Shown piece after piece: positions 45,200-55,063 of a stretch of 64,000 nt of DNA. A model generated the notes under the pieces. The model was not told where the DNA came from. It did no database searches and was given only the letters and a program-made list of their open reading frames with translations. Every line of letters starts with the position of its first letter. Positions within the stretch are counted from its first letter, which is position 1. This DNA is from Pseudoalteromonas sp. NC201 (GTDB taxonomy: Bacteria > Pseudomonadota > Gammaproteobacteria > Enterobacterales > Alteromonadaceae): positions 3,161,125 through 3,225,124 of the forward strand of contig NZ_CP022522.1 in NCBI RefSeq assembly GCF_002850255.1, given 5' to 3'. The position numbers were made by a program, and so were the translations under genes.

Positions 45200-45793
45200 T
45201 TAAATTTCTGCGTGGTGCAAAATCGTACCAACAATATCACTGAATTTATTTGCTGGTTTCATTGAGTTTACTGCACGTCCACAGGCTTTCATCATATCGA
45301 TTAGGTCAAAATAACCGACTGGATGCTGAGTCACTTCATCAATAACAAGTAAAAACTCGAAGCCACCTTCTTCCATTGTTTTAAGCACATTGCCAACCAC
45401 AGTTTGGCTAGTTTGTTTTAAGGTGATTTGACGAAGATCTGATAGTGGGATCATGACATCATTGACGTTTAAATCACGTCTTGTACAACCGCGTCTTTCT
45501 GCAATACTCAACACGTAGCGACTGCCAATTCTTGCATTAGAGATCATACCAACAAGCTTTTCTTTGCTATCAACGACAAAGCTTGCTCTGCGGTGCGTTT
45601 TGTCCAGCACTAACGTAGCTTCATCTATGCTACTGTTTTCATCAATATGCTGCATAGGTGCCAAATGTAGATTGTGCATTAGGCAATGTGCTGGCGCTTG
45701 CTCTAGGTTGTCAGTGTTACAAGCTGGGAAGTTATTTTCAGCAAGTTCATAATTTGCAACAGGTTGAGTTTTCAATACTGTGTAAGTGTTCAT
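45200..45793 (-). CDS. CBS-domain pair protein
   Basis: The 197-residue soluble protein consists of an N-terminal ~45-residue part and two CBS modules (residues ~50-105, with ATLVLDKTHRRASFVVDSKEKLVGMISNARI given in part as KEKLVGMISNARI, and ~115-175, with VLKTMEEGGFEFLLVIDE). CBS pairs bind adenine nucleotides or related ligands and act as regulators. No catalytic domain is attached. A GAGG site precedes the ATG. Function is not identified. Confidence 0.8.
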   Translation of the reverse strand: MNTYTVLKTQPVANYELAENNFPACNTDNLEQAPAHCLMHNLHLAPMQHIDENSSIDEATLVLDKTHRRASFVVDSKEKLVGMISNARIGSRYVLSIAERRGCTRRDLNVNDVMIPLSDLRQITLKQTSQTVVGNVLKTMEEGGFEFLLVIDEVTQHPVGYFDLIDMMKACGRAVNSMKPANKFSDIVGTILHHAEI

Positions 45794-45840
45794 AGATCAC
45801 CTCTATCTTTAAAATTAATTAAGCACGGAAAAGGACTAAA

Positions 45841-46116
45841 TTAATTTGCGACAGGTGGTGCTCTAATAGACTCACATACTGAGTTTGAATAAGAATAGGT
45901 GGGTTGCGATTGCGCTATGATAAAGCTACTAGCAACCACGAAACGATGGGTTGTTGATACAACGCAATCATCTAAATCAGGGCTGGAGTTCGAATTGTCT
46001 AGGTCAACAACGATAGGCGCGATTGAAAGCGTGGTATCACATTTAGCAGCATCGGCCGTTGACACTGTCAACAGACTCAACATACAAAATGTAATCATCC
46101 AACGAATTAACCGCAT
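45841..46116 (-). CDS. Small secreted protein of unknown function
   Basis: The 91-residue protein has a Sec-type signal (MRLIRWMITFCMLSLLTVSTADAAK given in part: MLSLLTVSTADA, cleavage near residue 24) and a short mature part with three Cys (KCDTT, LDDCVV, SVCESI). I do not recognise a family. It lies 48 bp beyond the CBS gene start, on the same strand, so the two might be cotranscribed. It could be a chance frame, but the clear signal peptide supports a real gene. Confidence 0.5.
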   Translation of the reverse strand: MRLIRWMITFCMLSLLTVSTADAAKCDTTLSIAPIVVDLDNSNSSPDLDDCVVSTTHRFVVASSFIIAQSQPTYSYSNSVCESIRAPPVAN

Positions 46117-46534
46117 AGTATTCTCACTTCTACTGCCTTACTTTGAGTGTATGGGCAGTTTCTTGCGTTTACAAGTATTATTTCTAATCTATTTACTAAG
46201 CTTCTAAATATACTGAGGTTAATTTTCATACGCACACTCAGGCACTATGTGGGCTGAGATGAATTGTTACTAATCTCCTATTTGTAGCCCGCTGTTTAGC
46301 GTTATACTAACGCCAACATTTTTGGTATGTGCCTTAAATCAAAAGAATTAAATCATACCAATTTGCTTAATTAAGTGAGCTATTTTGGGGCGAGAAAACC
46401 TTGTCGATAACCAGGCGAAAACTTTACTATTTAGTTGTTCTAAATGAGAAATTTTTAACGCAGTTAGCGTCAGATTTGCTCCTTCAAATTGAGCCAGTAT
46501 TAAGACTAATTGGTATTACAACACGAGGTGTACA
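46117..46534. other. Intergenic region upstream of cysZ
   Basis: The 418 bp are AT-rich with no RNA gene or convincing ORF; a 60-residue frame inside it has no support. It must contain the promoters of cysZ and of the secreted protein, but no strong sigma-70 match stood out. Confidence 0.4.
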
Positions 46535-47260
46535 GTGCAACTATCACGCGGTATCGAGTACTTTATTGCCGGTTTTTCTTTAATCACCCAAAAAGGATTA
46601 AAACGTTTTGTATTTATTCCTTTAACAATCAATGTACTGCTATTTGGTGCATCACTCTTTTTTCTTTATGACTGGCTGACTCAAGGATTTACTTATCTCA
46701 ACGGATTGTTACCAGATTGGCTCAGTTGGCTGGAATGGCTAATGTGGCCAATTGCTATCTTAGTGATACTTTTCAGTTATAGTATGATTTTCACGGTGAT
46801 AACCAACTTTATTGCTGCGCCTTTCAATGGCTTACTCTCCGAAAAAGTAGAACTTTACCTGACCAACCAACATATCAATGATGATAAGTTAATTGATACC
46901 ATAAAAGATGTGCCGCGAATGTTGGGTCGAGAATGGACCAAACTCTGCTACTACCTTCCACGTGCACTCGGCTTTTTCATCTTACTTTGGATGCTGCCTA
47001 TCGTTGGGCAAATTTTATGGATTATGTTTACGTGTTGGATGTACAGCGTGCAATATAATGATTATCCGTTTGATAACCATAAAATTCATTTCAAGCAAAT
47101 GAAAGATGATTTGAAAAGTAAACAAGGGCTGTCTTATGGCTTTGGCTTTGCGGTGTTTGTATTGACCTCAATCCCATTTGTTAACCTCATCGTGATGCCT
47201 GTTGCCGTTTGTGGCGCCACTAAGTTGTGGGTAGAGAACTATCGTCAGCAATATCGTTAA
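46535..47260 (+). CDS. cysZ: Sulfate transporter CysZ
   Basis: The 241-residue inner-membrane protein resembles E. coli CysZ (253): SRGIEYFIAGFSLITQKGLKRFVFIPL (start shown in part: GFSLITQKGLKRFVFIPL), ITNFIAAPFNGLLSEKVE, a second pair of membrane segments around residues 140-165 and 205-225, and EYNDYP-like QYNDYPFDNHKI. It imports sulfate for cysteine synthesis. The start is GTG with GAGG about 7 bases upstream. No sulfate-assimilation neighbours are visible here. Confidence 0.9.
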   Translation: MQLSRGIEYFIAGFSLITQKGLKRFVFIPLTINVLLFGASLFFLYDWLTQGFTYLNGLLPDWLSWLEWLMWPIAILVILFSYSMIFTVITNFIAAPFNGLLSEKVELYLTNQHINDDKLIDTIKDVPRMLGREWTKLCYYLPRALGFFILLWMLPIVGQILWIMFTCWMYSVQYNDYPFDNHKIHFKQMKDDLKSKQGLSYGFGFAVFVLTSIPFVNLIVMPVAVCGATKLWVENYRQQYR

Positions 47261-47340
47261 ACAAATTGAGGTATGACATCGGACTGTAAAAATTCCATGA
47301 TTTACTTACGCCTTTTACGCTTTGTTAGAATGAGGCAGGT

Positions 47341-48558
47341 ATGCGCCAAATAATATGGATGATATGGTTGGTGGTTACGCTAACGGGATGCCAGGCAACA
47401 AAGCAGTTTGATGTCGGTACACGGCCTCAATTTTTAGTCTCGCAACTTCCAGATGGTGAGCTTAAGGAAAAGCTTGCAAGCTGTTTAGATAAACCAATCA
47501 AGCGCACACGTTTTTCCATTGGACATCGCGGTGCACCACTTTTCTACCCTGAGCACACCAAAGAATCATACATTGCCGCCGCAAAAATGGGAGCTGGCAC
47601 GCTCGAATGTGATGTTACTTTTACGAAAGACAAGACTCTCGTTTGCCGCCATGCACAATGTGACCTTCATGCGACAACCGATATCTTGCTACAACCTAAG
47701 CTTGCTAGCAAGTGTAGACAACCCTTCACACCAGCGGATCCAGACTCTGGTAAACTTGCGTCTGCTCAATGCTGCACCTCAGACATTACCTTAGCAGAAT
47801 TCAAGCAACTAAAAGGAAAAATGGATGGTGTGAATACTCAAGCAACCACAGTAGCAGAGTTTGTCAAAGGCACTCCCAATTGGCGTACAGATCTTTATGC
47901 CAGTTCTGGAACCTTAATGACCCACAGTGAAAGCATTGCTTTATTTAAGCAACTTGGTGTAAATATGACTCCTGAGTTAAAAACACCAGAAGTGCCAATG
48001 CCATTTAATGGGTTAAGCCAAAACCAGCTCGCACAAAAAATGTTAGACGAATATACTGATCACAATGTCCCCCCATCTCAAGTTTTTCCACAATCCTTTT
48101 CTTACCAAGATATTCAGTACTGGATAAAGCATGCACCAGAGTTTGCAAACCATGCCGTATTTCTTGATGGTAGAGAAGCTGGCGAACATTTTGATATTAA
48201 CAAACCAAGTACTTGGCAACCGTCAATGGAAGACTTAGCCAAAAATAAGGTAAAAATTATCGCCCCACCAATTTGGATGTTAATTAGCGAAGATAAAAAC
48301 GGCGATATCATTCCGTCGCAGTACGCCCTAGCCGCTAAACGTGCAGGATTAAAGATAGTTGCTTGGTCTTTAGAGCGCTCAGGCCCTTTAACGAACGGCG
48401 GCGGTTGGTATTATCAATCTGTAAAAAACGCAGTTAAGCATGATGGCGATATACTTAGGGTGTTGGACATATTGGCAAAACAAGTTGGCGTAGTTGCTGT
48501 ATTTAGTGACTGGCCTGCCACCACCAGCTTTTACGCCAGCTGCATGGAAATTGAGTAA
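47341..48558 (+). CDS. Glycerophosphodiester phosphodiesterase, lipoprotein
   Basis: The 405-residue protein begins with a lipoprotein signal (lipobox VTLTGC, Cys near residue 17) and then the GDPD TIM-barrel fold: GHRGAPLFYPEHTKESYIAA (catalytic His and Arg), LECDVTFTKD (metal-binding Glu and Asp), CRHAQCDL (second His) and TPELKTPE (metal Glu). It hydrolyses glycerophosphodiesters outside the inner membrane. It is longer than GlpQ (358) because of a Cys-rich insert near residues 100-150. It starts with ATG after AGG. Strand and spacing do not tie it to cysZ. Confidence 0.88.
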   Translation: MRQIIWMIWLVVTLTGCQATKQFDVGTRPQFLVSQLPDGELKEKLASCLDKPIKRTRFSIGHRGAPLFYPEHTKESYIAAAKMGAGTLECDVTFTKDKTLVCRHAQCDLHATTDILLQPKLASKCRQPFTPADPDSGKLASAQCCTSDITLAEFKQLKGKMDGVNTQATTVAEFVKGTPNWRTDLYASSGTLMTHSESIALFKQLGVNMTPELKTPEVPMPFNGLSQNQLAQKMLDEYTDHNVPPSQVFPQSFSYQDIQYWIKHAPEFANHAVFLDGREAGEHFDINKPSTWQPSMEDLAKNKVKIIAPPIWMLISEDKNGDIIPSQYALAAKRAGLKIVAWSLERSGPLTNGGGWYYQSVKNAVKHDGDILRVLDILAKQVGVVAVFSDWPATTSFYASCMEIE

Positions 48559-48594
48559 ATCAGTTGCATTAGACTAAGGCCCATTAGAAAGTCA

Positions 48595-48897
48595 TTAGCA
48601 CCTATTTAAAAAACTGAAAAATTTAGGTTTGTAAGTCCACAACAAAACCACCAAAATTGATGTAAGTGTTGCTGTGGCGAACCAATAAACTAGCCCTAAA
48701 GAGACACCCCACATCGCTGTAACAAAAGCCACCGTAATGAATAAAAGTAAGTATCCGAGTATCCTAAATCGTCGTTGTTGACCCACATCGAATGCTCCGG
48801 CTCTGTTAGAGAGCTTCACCCTATGTCGTGACAAGGATAAATTCAACAACGCAAAGGCTAAGAAAAGTAACACAAACAAAACAACAATTAACTTCAT
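48595..48897 (-). CDS. DUF3325-type small membrane protein
   Basis: The 100-residue protein has three hydrophobic segments (residues ~3-20, ~45-65, ~66-90). The SRHRVKLSN and WGVSLGLVYW blocks fit the DUF3325 family, known from iron-uptake operons with PepSY and DUF3649 proteins (assigned from memory). It overlaps the PepSY gene by 4 bases. Function unknown; probably an accessory to the PepSY protein. Confidence 0.7.
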   Translation of the reverse strand: MKLIVVLFVLLFLAFALLNLSLSRHRVKLSNRAGAFDVGQQRRFRILGYLLLFITVAFVTAMWGVSLGLVYWFATATLTSILVVLLWTYKPKFFSFLNRC

Positions 48898-50450
48898 TGG
48901 GCCGCCTTAACACTGATGCCTTCTTGTCGGCAACGTACAACCCAAAAAGCTGCTACAAAGCATATAGAGATAAATAACACCGTTAAATCAAATCCAACCA
49001 TCAGCCAATCACTATTTATCCAACTAAGCCATATATTATGCTCCGTTGTTAGTGCGTTAAGTATAGGTAGTAGCCCATATACCAAAGCAGCACAGCATAA
49101 CATTCGCTGCCAAAGCCATTTTTTTGAGGCTAATCCACAATAGAGTATGCATAGGCCTAACGTTATAAAAAGTATATGCATTTCCCAAGCTGCTCGGCTT
49201 GGAAAGCCTATTGGCAATAACCGATTACCAGCAAAGTAAGACGCTATCGCTATAGGAACCCCAATGATCATCGCAATATTTATGCGCTCTATAATACTCG
49301 TCAGGATCTTATTAGTACTAGTCACTGCCTTGCGCTTTTTCAACCATATCATAAGACCAGTAGCAACCATCGCTGCGCCAAATAAACCTGATAAAAAGTA
49401 AATCCATCTAAGGTAAATATCAGCAAATAGCCCCTCATGTAAATGCTCTAAGAAATCATAAACACTTGCAGCTCCCCCAGCTTTTCCGAGGGAGGTTTCG
49501 AGCATAACTTTATCTTCAATAGCACGATACTCAAGCAACGAGGCGAATTCGATTCCACTTTTCGATTCAAACCAGATCTCAATGTGTTCTTTTTCTGTAT
49601 TTCTCTCAATGACGCCAACATAACTAACTTTATGTGATTTGAAGCGACGTTTAGCATCAGCCAAAGCAGATTGAACGCTTAACTCTGTGGGGAGCATCTC
49701 GATTATTTGCTGTGACTTTTGCTCTGTCTGTGATTGCACATAAAATTGGCGATGATTTTGCTGACCTTCTCCATAGCGCAGGTCAATAACTGGAGACATA
49801 GTGATCCCCATCAGCAGCAATAACCCGCTATAGGTGATCATCAAGTGGAACGGTAGTGGTAGCACACTAAAAATATTGTGAATATCTAGCCAAGAACGCA
49901 ACCCTTTTTGAGCTCGAAACGTAAAGAACTCAGCAAAAATTTTCTTGTGAATAATTAAACCAGTAACTAACCCTATAAGCATTATCATTGCAGCAATACT
50001 GGTTAATATGTAGCCTACAAGTTGTGGTACATAATGTAGATTGTAATGCAAACGGTAAAGCGCCTCACCTCCGCTAGTTTGTCTATTACGGATAAGCGTT
50101 CCCATCACTGGATCGAGGCTGCTTTCGTGCCATTGTTTGGGTGTTTTGCTTTCGGTGTTATCAGGTTCTAACCAAGAGATTTCAATAAATGGATCTCTTG
50201 ATGTGGGAAAACTTATGTACCACTGAGATGCATTATCACCATGTATGCTGAGTTGTCTGGTCGCGATATTCGTTATTGCGCTATCCTCAAGTCCTTTCGA
50301 AACCATGATTTCAGGTTTCATCCAACGATCAATTTCGTTTTCAAAATATCCGACACTGCCAGTCACAAAAATGAAGTACAACATCCACGCAAAAACAACG
50401 CCGGTCCACGTATGTAGCCAGCTCATAGACTGTCGAAATCTCGCTTTCAT
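48894..50450 (-). CDS. PepSY-TM membrane protein (PiuB-like)
   Basis: This protein of 518 residues has several membrane helices, an N-terminal SMSWLHTWTGVVFAWMLYFIF segment of the PepSY-TM type (in part: SWLHTWTGVVFAWMLYFIF), two histidine-rich membrane positions (LHYNLHYVPQ, FEHLHEG-like EHLHEGLF) and extended loops. PiuB-type proteins are thought to reduce ferric siderophores at the inner membrane. I start at ATG 50450 because the TTG at 50456 overlaps the preceding stop. It forms an overlapping operon with DUF3649 and DUF3325 genes. Confidence 0.85.
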   Translation of the reverse strand: MKARFRQSMSWLHTWTGVVFAWMLYFIFVTGSVGYFENEIDRWMKPEIMVSKGLEDSAITNIATRQLSIHGDNASQWYISFPTSRDPFIEISWLEPDNTESKTPKQWHESSLDPVMGTLIRNRQTSGGEALYRLHYNLHYVPQLVGYILTSIAAMIMLIGLVTGLIIHKKIFAEFFTFRAQKGLRSWLDIHNIFSVLPLPFHLMITYSGLLLLMGITMSPVIDLRYGEGQQNHRQFYVQSQTEQKSQQIIEMLPTELSVQSALADAKRRFKSHKVSYVGVIERNTEKEHIEIWFESKSGIEFASLLEYRAIEDKVMLETSLGKAGGAASVYDFLEHLHEGLFADIYLRWIYFLSGLFGAAMVATGLMIWLKKRKAVTSTNKILTSIIERINIAMIIGVPIAIASYFAGNRLLPIGFPSRAAWEMHILFITLGLCILYCGLASKKWLWQRMLCCAALVYGLLPILNALTTEHNIWLSWINSDWLMVGFDLTVLFISICFVAAFWVVRCRQEGISVKAAQ

Positions 50451-50452
50451 TC

Positions 50453-50749
50453 TCAAATAGCCTTTTCTAGATACATGACTAAAACGCTTAGCAAAACAAC
50501 TAAAAGCGCAATAAAAAATATTGCTCTAGTAGTGCTTTTAACAGCAAACACAACGATCACAATCAAAGTGTAAATAATAAAACTGGACATCATTCCTGCG
50601 ACAATACCATCGACTTTATTATCTGATGGTAAGTACGAAATAAGCATGGCACTCAAGTTAGCGATAACATAACCACCAATCACGCTAAGTAAAACTCGGC
50701 AAGTAATATGCGCAGCTGGCGTTGGCTTAAATAAAGGTTTCATTAGCAT
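50453..50749 (-). CDS. DUF3649-type small membrane protein
   Basis: This protein of about 98 residues has three hydrophobic segments; VLLSVIGGYVIANLSAML and the later FIIYTLIVIVVFAVKS resemble the DUF3649 family seen in siderophore-uptake operons (from memory). Three possible starts exist (TTG 50758, ATG 50749, ATG 50743) and no Shine-Dalgarno decides; I took the first ATG. It lies 54 bp after the receptor stop. Confidence 0.7.
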   Translation of the reverse strand: MLMKPLFKPTPAAHITCRVLLSVIGGYVIANLSAMLISYLPSDNKVDGIVAGMMSSFIIYTLIVIVVFAVKSTTRAIFFIALLVVLLSVLVMYLEKAI

Positions 50750-50802
50750 AATAACCAAATGAAAAGAGCTAACCCTTTAAGTTAGCTCTTTTGACAATAA
50801 CA

Positions 50803-52953
50803 CTAGAACTGATAGGCAACTGTCAGCCTAATATCGCGACCTGCTTCTTTGATCCCGACAACACCTTCATAACCAGGAATATGACCGTAATCGGCAACAC
50901 TACCATGGCTGCGGTAAGACTCATCTAATAGATTTTGTATTGAAAGGTCGACTCTCAAAGAGTCGAATGGCTCGTAGCTAACATAAGCATCGACTAACTG
51001 GTAGCTTGGTTTGTCAATTGTCTCAAGCTTTTCAACCCAACCTAGCTCAATTGAACGGTGAAATACTTCAATATCATTTAAGCTCGCCACATACTTGTAA
51101 TTCCAGCCAAGTTTAATCTGATCGTTTAAGTGATAGTTAAAGTTTACGTTCAATGAGTCTCCAACCGCATTACCTAGACCACCGTATTCGTAGGCAGCCA
51201 AGTCAATGTTGTCAACTTCGATGCGGTTTGTGGATGTCGCGTCTGTGGGATCTGGCCAATTAAATATCACATTATCCAATTCAACGTTATTATGGTTAAA
51301 GCTGACAATTACATCAAAATTGTCCGCTTGATAACCACCAACTAGTTCAAAACCTTCACTCCCCAAATCACCGATATTTTCGTAGAAAACCCCTTCACGC
51401 CCTTTAAACTTGTCGAAGACAACACCATTAATTGTGCTAGAGTATACAGATGCTTCAAACATCCAAGCGCCATCATTATATTGAATACCGAGTTCAACAT
51501 TTTCTACTTCTTCAGGAACCAAGTTTGCATTCGGCGTTAGCTCACCGACTGTGAACGCATCTGCGATTTGTCTGCCTCGCAGCGCTTCCGCATAGCCAAG
51601 TGACAACGTCAAGTTATCAGCAAGGTTGTATAGCAATCCAACATTTTTACTAAAACCATCCTGTTTTTTGGCTGAGAACTCACTGGTTGATGTAACTGGT
51701 GCACCAGCTGCATCAGTCTCAACAACCCAAACACCATCAACCTTTACCCAGTTTGCTTCTATACCTTGATGATCCAACTCATAGGAATCAAAACGTAGAC
51801 CGAAACTTAAACGCAGATCAGGAAAAACTTGCCAATGATCTTGGACATAAGCTCCTAACACAGTACCATCTTCGTCAAAAATCCCACCAAAGTCTTCATA
51901 GGACTGCGAATGTACCTTATCGTTTTTGTGCTCAATTCCATAAGTAATAGAGTGAGTACCGATATCACTGGTATTGCGAATATCAAAACCTATCGTTTCA
52001 ATTGACGCATCCCAGGTATATAACTCACGCTTGAATGATGATTTTGTTTGATACACTGTTGTCTCTAAATTCACCAGAGAATTTAAAAACCAGTTGTGGT
52101 TAAGCACTAAAGTCTCGCGCTCACCCCAAGATGCAAACAGTGGGTCGCTTTCCAGAGGTGCCCAGTTTGTTTGCTTGCCAAACTCACCGTCCTCTTTTCT
52201 TTGCTCGTAGCTAACTGTAATATCTTGAGATTCTGTCAGCTTGGCATTCAGCTTAATAAATCCTAATGTTTGATCTGCTGCGGTTCCTGGAAGCGTATTA
52301 CCGTCACCATCTTCCATATTTTTGCGGCTAACTGTTACATACGAAGCTAAAATGCCGATTGAATCAGTTGCCTTACCATACAAAGATAGACTCTCTTTAT
52401 GCCCGTCATTGGTAAAATAACTTACTTTGGCAGTTCCACCGAACCTGTCATTTTCATCCAATAGATCCGCCGCACTTTTCGTTTTAAAACGTATTGCGCC
52501 ACCAACTGCACCGCTTCCTGCTGTTGCTTCACCAGCACCTGCTTGTACCTCTACACTTTTCAATAACTCAGGTTCAATGGCAACACGACCTATGTGATGA
52601 AATAGTGTACTAGTTTGTGGAGCACCATCTACCGTGACATTCACCATTGAGTCTTCCACTCCACGAACAAAGATTTTTTGTGCAATCCCCAGCGATCCAC
52701 CTACAGTAACAGAGGGGGTATGGCGGAAAATATCTTCTAGGTCATTTGCTTGGTAGTTAGCTAATACTGCAGGTGTAATTTCGGAGTTTGTTGTTGCCCC
52801 AACAACGGTAATTCTTTCGACTTTTTTTAGTTCATTTTCTGTATCGGATTGCTCTGCGAGTACGCCAAAGCTAAGGCTAAAGCAAGCAAGAGAAACGGCT
52901 GACGCTATAGTAGTTTTTCTAAAGAAATGACTTTTTTGGGATAAAAATGGCAT
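50803..52953 (-). CDS. TonB-dependent outer-membrane receptor
   Basis: The 716-residue receptor has a signal peptide (cleavage near residue 33, VLAEQ), a TonB-box-like ERITVVGA, a plug domain (~50-175; VGGSLGIAQKIFVRGVEDS as one recognisable block) and a 22-strand barrel ending in a terminal Phe (RLTVAYQF). The linked PepSY/DUF3649/DUF3325 genes mark it as a ferric-siderophore or haem receptor. The ligand cannot be told. The two-component pair lies just upstream in the same direction. Confidence 0.9.
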   Translation of the reverse strand: MPFLSQKSHFFRKTTIASAVSLACFSLSFGVLAEQSDTENELKKVERITVVGATTNSEITPAVLANYQANDLEDIFRHTPSVTVGGSLGIAQKIFVRGVEDSMVNVTVDGAPQTSTLFHHIGRVAIEPELLKSVEVQAGAGEATAGSGAVGGAIRFKTKSAADLLDENDRFGGTAKVSYFTNDGHKESLSLYGKATDSIGILASYVTVSRKNMEDGDGNTLPGTAADQTLGFIKLNAKLTESQDITVSYEQRKEDGEFGKQTNWAPLESDPLFASWGERETLVLNHNWFLNSLVNLETTVYQTKSSFKRELYTWDASIETIGFDIRNTSDIGTHSITYGIEHKNDKVHSQSYEDFGGIFDEDGTVLGAYVQDHWQVFPDLRLSFGLRFDSYELDHQGIEANWVKVDGVWVVETDAAGAPVTSTSEFSAKKQDGFSKNVGLLYNLADNLTLSLGYAEALRGRQIADAFTVGELTPNANLVPEEVENVELGIQYNDGAWMFEASVYSSTINGVVFDKFKGREGVFYENIGDLGSEGFELVGGYQADNFDVIVSFNHNNVELDNVIFNWPDPTDATSTNRIEVDNIDLAAYEYGGLGNAVGDSLNVNFNYHLNDQIKLGWNYKYVASLNDIEVFHRSIELGWVEKLETIDKPSYQLVDAYVSYEPFDSLRVDLSIQNLLDESYRSHGSVADYGHIPGYEGVVGIKEAGRDIRLTVAYQF

Positions 52954-53042
52954 GATTCATGTCTCAAACAACAGTTAAAAGGCTGAATCAGAATTATTAC
53001 CATTTAGCTTTCTCAAGCAATCACTTTTACAATTGTTACATT

Positions 53043-54380
53043 TTACGAAACCGGAATTATTACTTGTACAACCAACCCTCCACTGGCTAAATTACGTGCT
53101 GACACGCGCGCTCTAACACTTCTCAAGTGTCGCTTAGCAAGTGCTAAACCAAGACCAAAACTATCACTTTGTGCGAGACGAGCATTGTCCACACGGAAAA
53201 ATGGCTCAAATACTTTCTCAATAAACTCTTCGGGGATCCCAGGCCCCTGATCTAGCACTTCAACTAAATAATCGTTGCTTATTCGTTGTAGTTTTATCTC
53301 GACTTTTTTACCTTCAGGCGTAAAACGTAAGGCATTACGAATGATATTCTCGATTGCTGGACACAGTGCTCTATGGCAACTATTTACAACAACGGCACTT
53401 TTTGGCGACTCAAATAACAGCGTTCGATCTGGAAACTCAAACTTGGCGTCATCGATCAACACATCCAAAAGGTCTACTAAATCTACGCTTTCCTTCTGTA
53501 ACATTGGGTTTTCATTATCTAACCAAGCCAAAGTGAGTGAATCTTCGACCAACTTTCTAATCTGTTGAGATTCACGTGCAATACGTTCTAAGTGTCGTCG
53601 GCTATCATTCTCTTCAAAGTTACTAACCGCAATATCTAGTCGAGTTAGCGGAGTTCTAAGTTCATGTGACAGATCAGCGATTAGCTGACGTTGACTTGCA
53701 ATTAGCTCCCCGATCCTTGATGCCATCTGATCGAACGTTGAGGCTAAATGTGAAAACTCGTCATTGCGCTTGCCAAGATACTTTCCAAGTCTTACTTTAA
53801 AATTGCCTTTACTAAAAGCATTTGTTGCACTATCCAGCTGTCGCAATGGAATAATGATATGTCGATAAAGAAAGATGGATAATACGGCCAACACTGCCAT
53901 AGGAATGAGTACCTGAAGCATAAATTTAGTCGTATTCCAGTAGATCCCAGGCCGCATTCGCTCTGGTAACTTTATTAGTAAGCTTGCATTAGAAGACTCG
54001 AATGGAAGCTCCATTATTGGATTTGATTCAAAATATAAATGTATTTTCCATTCGATGCTTCGACCAAAGTGATAGCTGCCAACGATATTCTGATCTATTG
54101 GCTCTCCGGCTAAATGAATAGCGTCAAAACTCGCTATTGATACCCATGTAGATTCCTCTTTCATTAGGTTTTTTATCCAAGTCTCTAGCGCTTCTTGGTT
54201 GTTAGCCAAGTAGAGTCTTTCAGCTTCAGACTTCCAATTCTTCATTTGGATTCTATCGCTTACTGCTATCATACTCATACTTTCTTCTGTTTTAAGTGTT
54301 AAGGCATGCAGTAAATAGAAAAAAGCAACCAGACCAGCAGCTAAGATTAAGCTCAGTTTCCAAAAAATATTTCGTTTCAT
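53043..54380 (-). CDS. Sensor histidine kinase (OmpR-partner type)
   Basis: The 445-residue kinase has membrane helices at ~8-25 and ~155-175, a periplasmic domain of about 125 residues, HAMP (~175-230), HisKA with His in LSHELRTPLTRL (near residue 240) and HATPase (NIIRNALRF, DQGPGIP, GLGLALAKRH). It overlaps the response-regulator stop by four bases (ATGA type). The order regulator, sensor, receptor resembles pfeR-pfeS-pfeA, so sensing of a ferric chelate is possible. The signal is inferred, not shown. Confidence 0.9.
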   Translation of the reverse strand: MKRNIFWKLSLILAAGLVAFFYLLHALTLKTEESMSMIAVSDRIQMKNWKSEAERLYLANNQEALETWIKNLMKEESTWVSIASFDAIHLAGEPIDQNIVGSYHFGRSIEWKIHLYFESNPIMELPFESSNASLLIKLPERMRPGIYWNTTKFMLQVLIPMAVLAVLSIFLYRHIIIPLRQLDSATNAFSKGNFKVRLGKYLGKRNDEFSHLASTFDQMASRIGELIASQRQLIADLSHELRTPLTRLDIAVSNFEENDSRRHLERIARESQQIRKLVEDSLTLAWLDNENPMLQKESVDLVDLLDVLIDDAKFEFPDRTLLFESPKSAVVVNSCHRALCPAIENIIRNALRFTPEGKKVEIKLQRISNDYLVEVLDQGPGIPEEFIEKVFEPFFRVDNARLAQSDSFGLGLALAKRHLRSVRARVSARNLASGGLVVQVIIPVS

Positions 54381-55063
54381 TTAAAACAGTAGCCTTTTCC
54401 ATGCACAGTTTGTAAACGCTCACCATGCCAGTTTGCTTCATTAAGCTTTCTGCGTACTCGACTTAAGTGCATATCTAAACTCCTATCATATGCTCCTAGT
54501 TTTTTATTAAGCACAGACAGATATAAGTCAGGTTTAGTTATGATTGTATGTGGCCGTGAAGCAAGCTCCCAAAGCAACTTGAACTGGATTGGTGTGAACT
54601 CTAATATTTCACCATGGACATAAACGGATTGAGTCTGTGAGTTTAGTGTTAAGCCATCAATGGAAATCTCTGACGGTATAGAGAGTTGAATTATATTTTG
54701 GCTTCGCCTAAGGATACTTTCCATTCTCAAGAGCAACTCAGTGGAGTTAAAAGGTTTAGCAATATAGTCATCAGCCCCATGCGCTAAACCTATAATGCGT
54801 TCTTCCTCAGCCCCTTTTGCAGACACCATTACAACAGGGATCTGACTCGTAGATCGCAGCTTTCTCAACAAGGATACGCCATCTAATTTTGGCAACATAT
54901 TATCCAGAAGGATCAAATCATGCTGCTGCAACTGAGCGACTTGTAGTCCCGACTCACCATCAAAGCACTGCTCAACTTGATATCCTGACTTTTGCAGCAA
55001 ATCTACTAAGTAGGTACCTAAAGTACAGTCGTCTTCAATTAGCAAGACCTTGCTCTCTCTCAC
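54377..55063 (-). CDS. OmpR-family response regulator
   Basis: The 228-residue regulator has a receiver (residues ~3-115; IEDDC, LILLDNMLPKLDG, YIAKPFN) and a winged helix (~135-225; FTPIQFKLLWEL, HLSRVRRKL). The frame opens at a TTG (55084), but GTG 55063 (MRESKVLLIEDD) has AAAGG six bases upstream and fits the family start. It begins an operon with the sensor kinase and probably controls the downstream receptor genes. Confidence 0.88.
   Translation of the reverse strand: MRESKVLLIEDDCTLGTYLVDLLQKSGYQVEQCFDGESGLQVAQLQQHDLILLDNMLPKLDGVSLLRKLRSTSQIPVVMVSAKGAEEERIIGLAHGADDYIAKPFNSTELLLRMESILRRSQNIIQLSIPSEISIDGLTLNSQTQSVYVHGEILEFTPIQFKLLWELASRPHTIITKPDLYLSVLNKKLGAYDRSLDMHLSRVRRKLNEANWHGERLQTVHGKGYCFK

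Noticed and set aside
46401..46583. A 60-residue frame upstream of cysZ
   Set aside because: It overlaps the cysZ start in another frame and has no support.
52954..53042. A Fur box before the TonB receptor
   Set aside because: GGTAATAATTCTGA matches the consensus only in one half; too weak to call.
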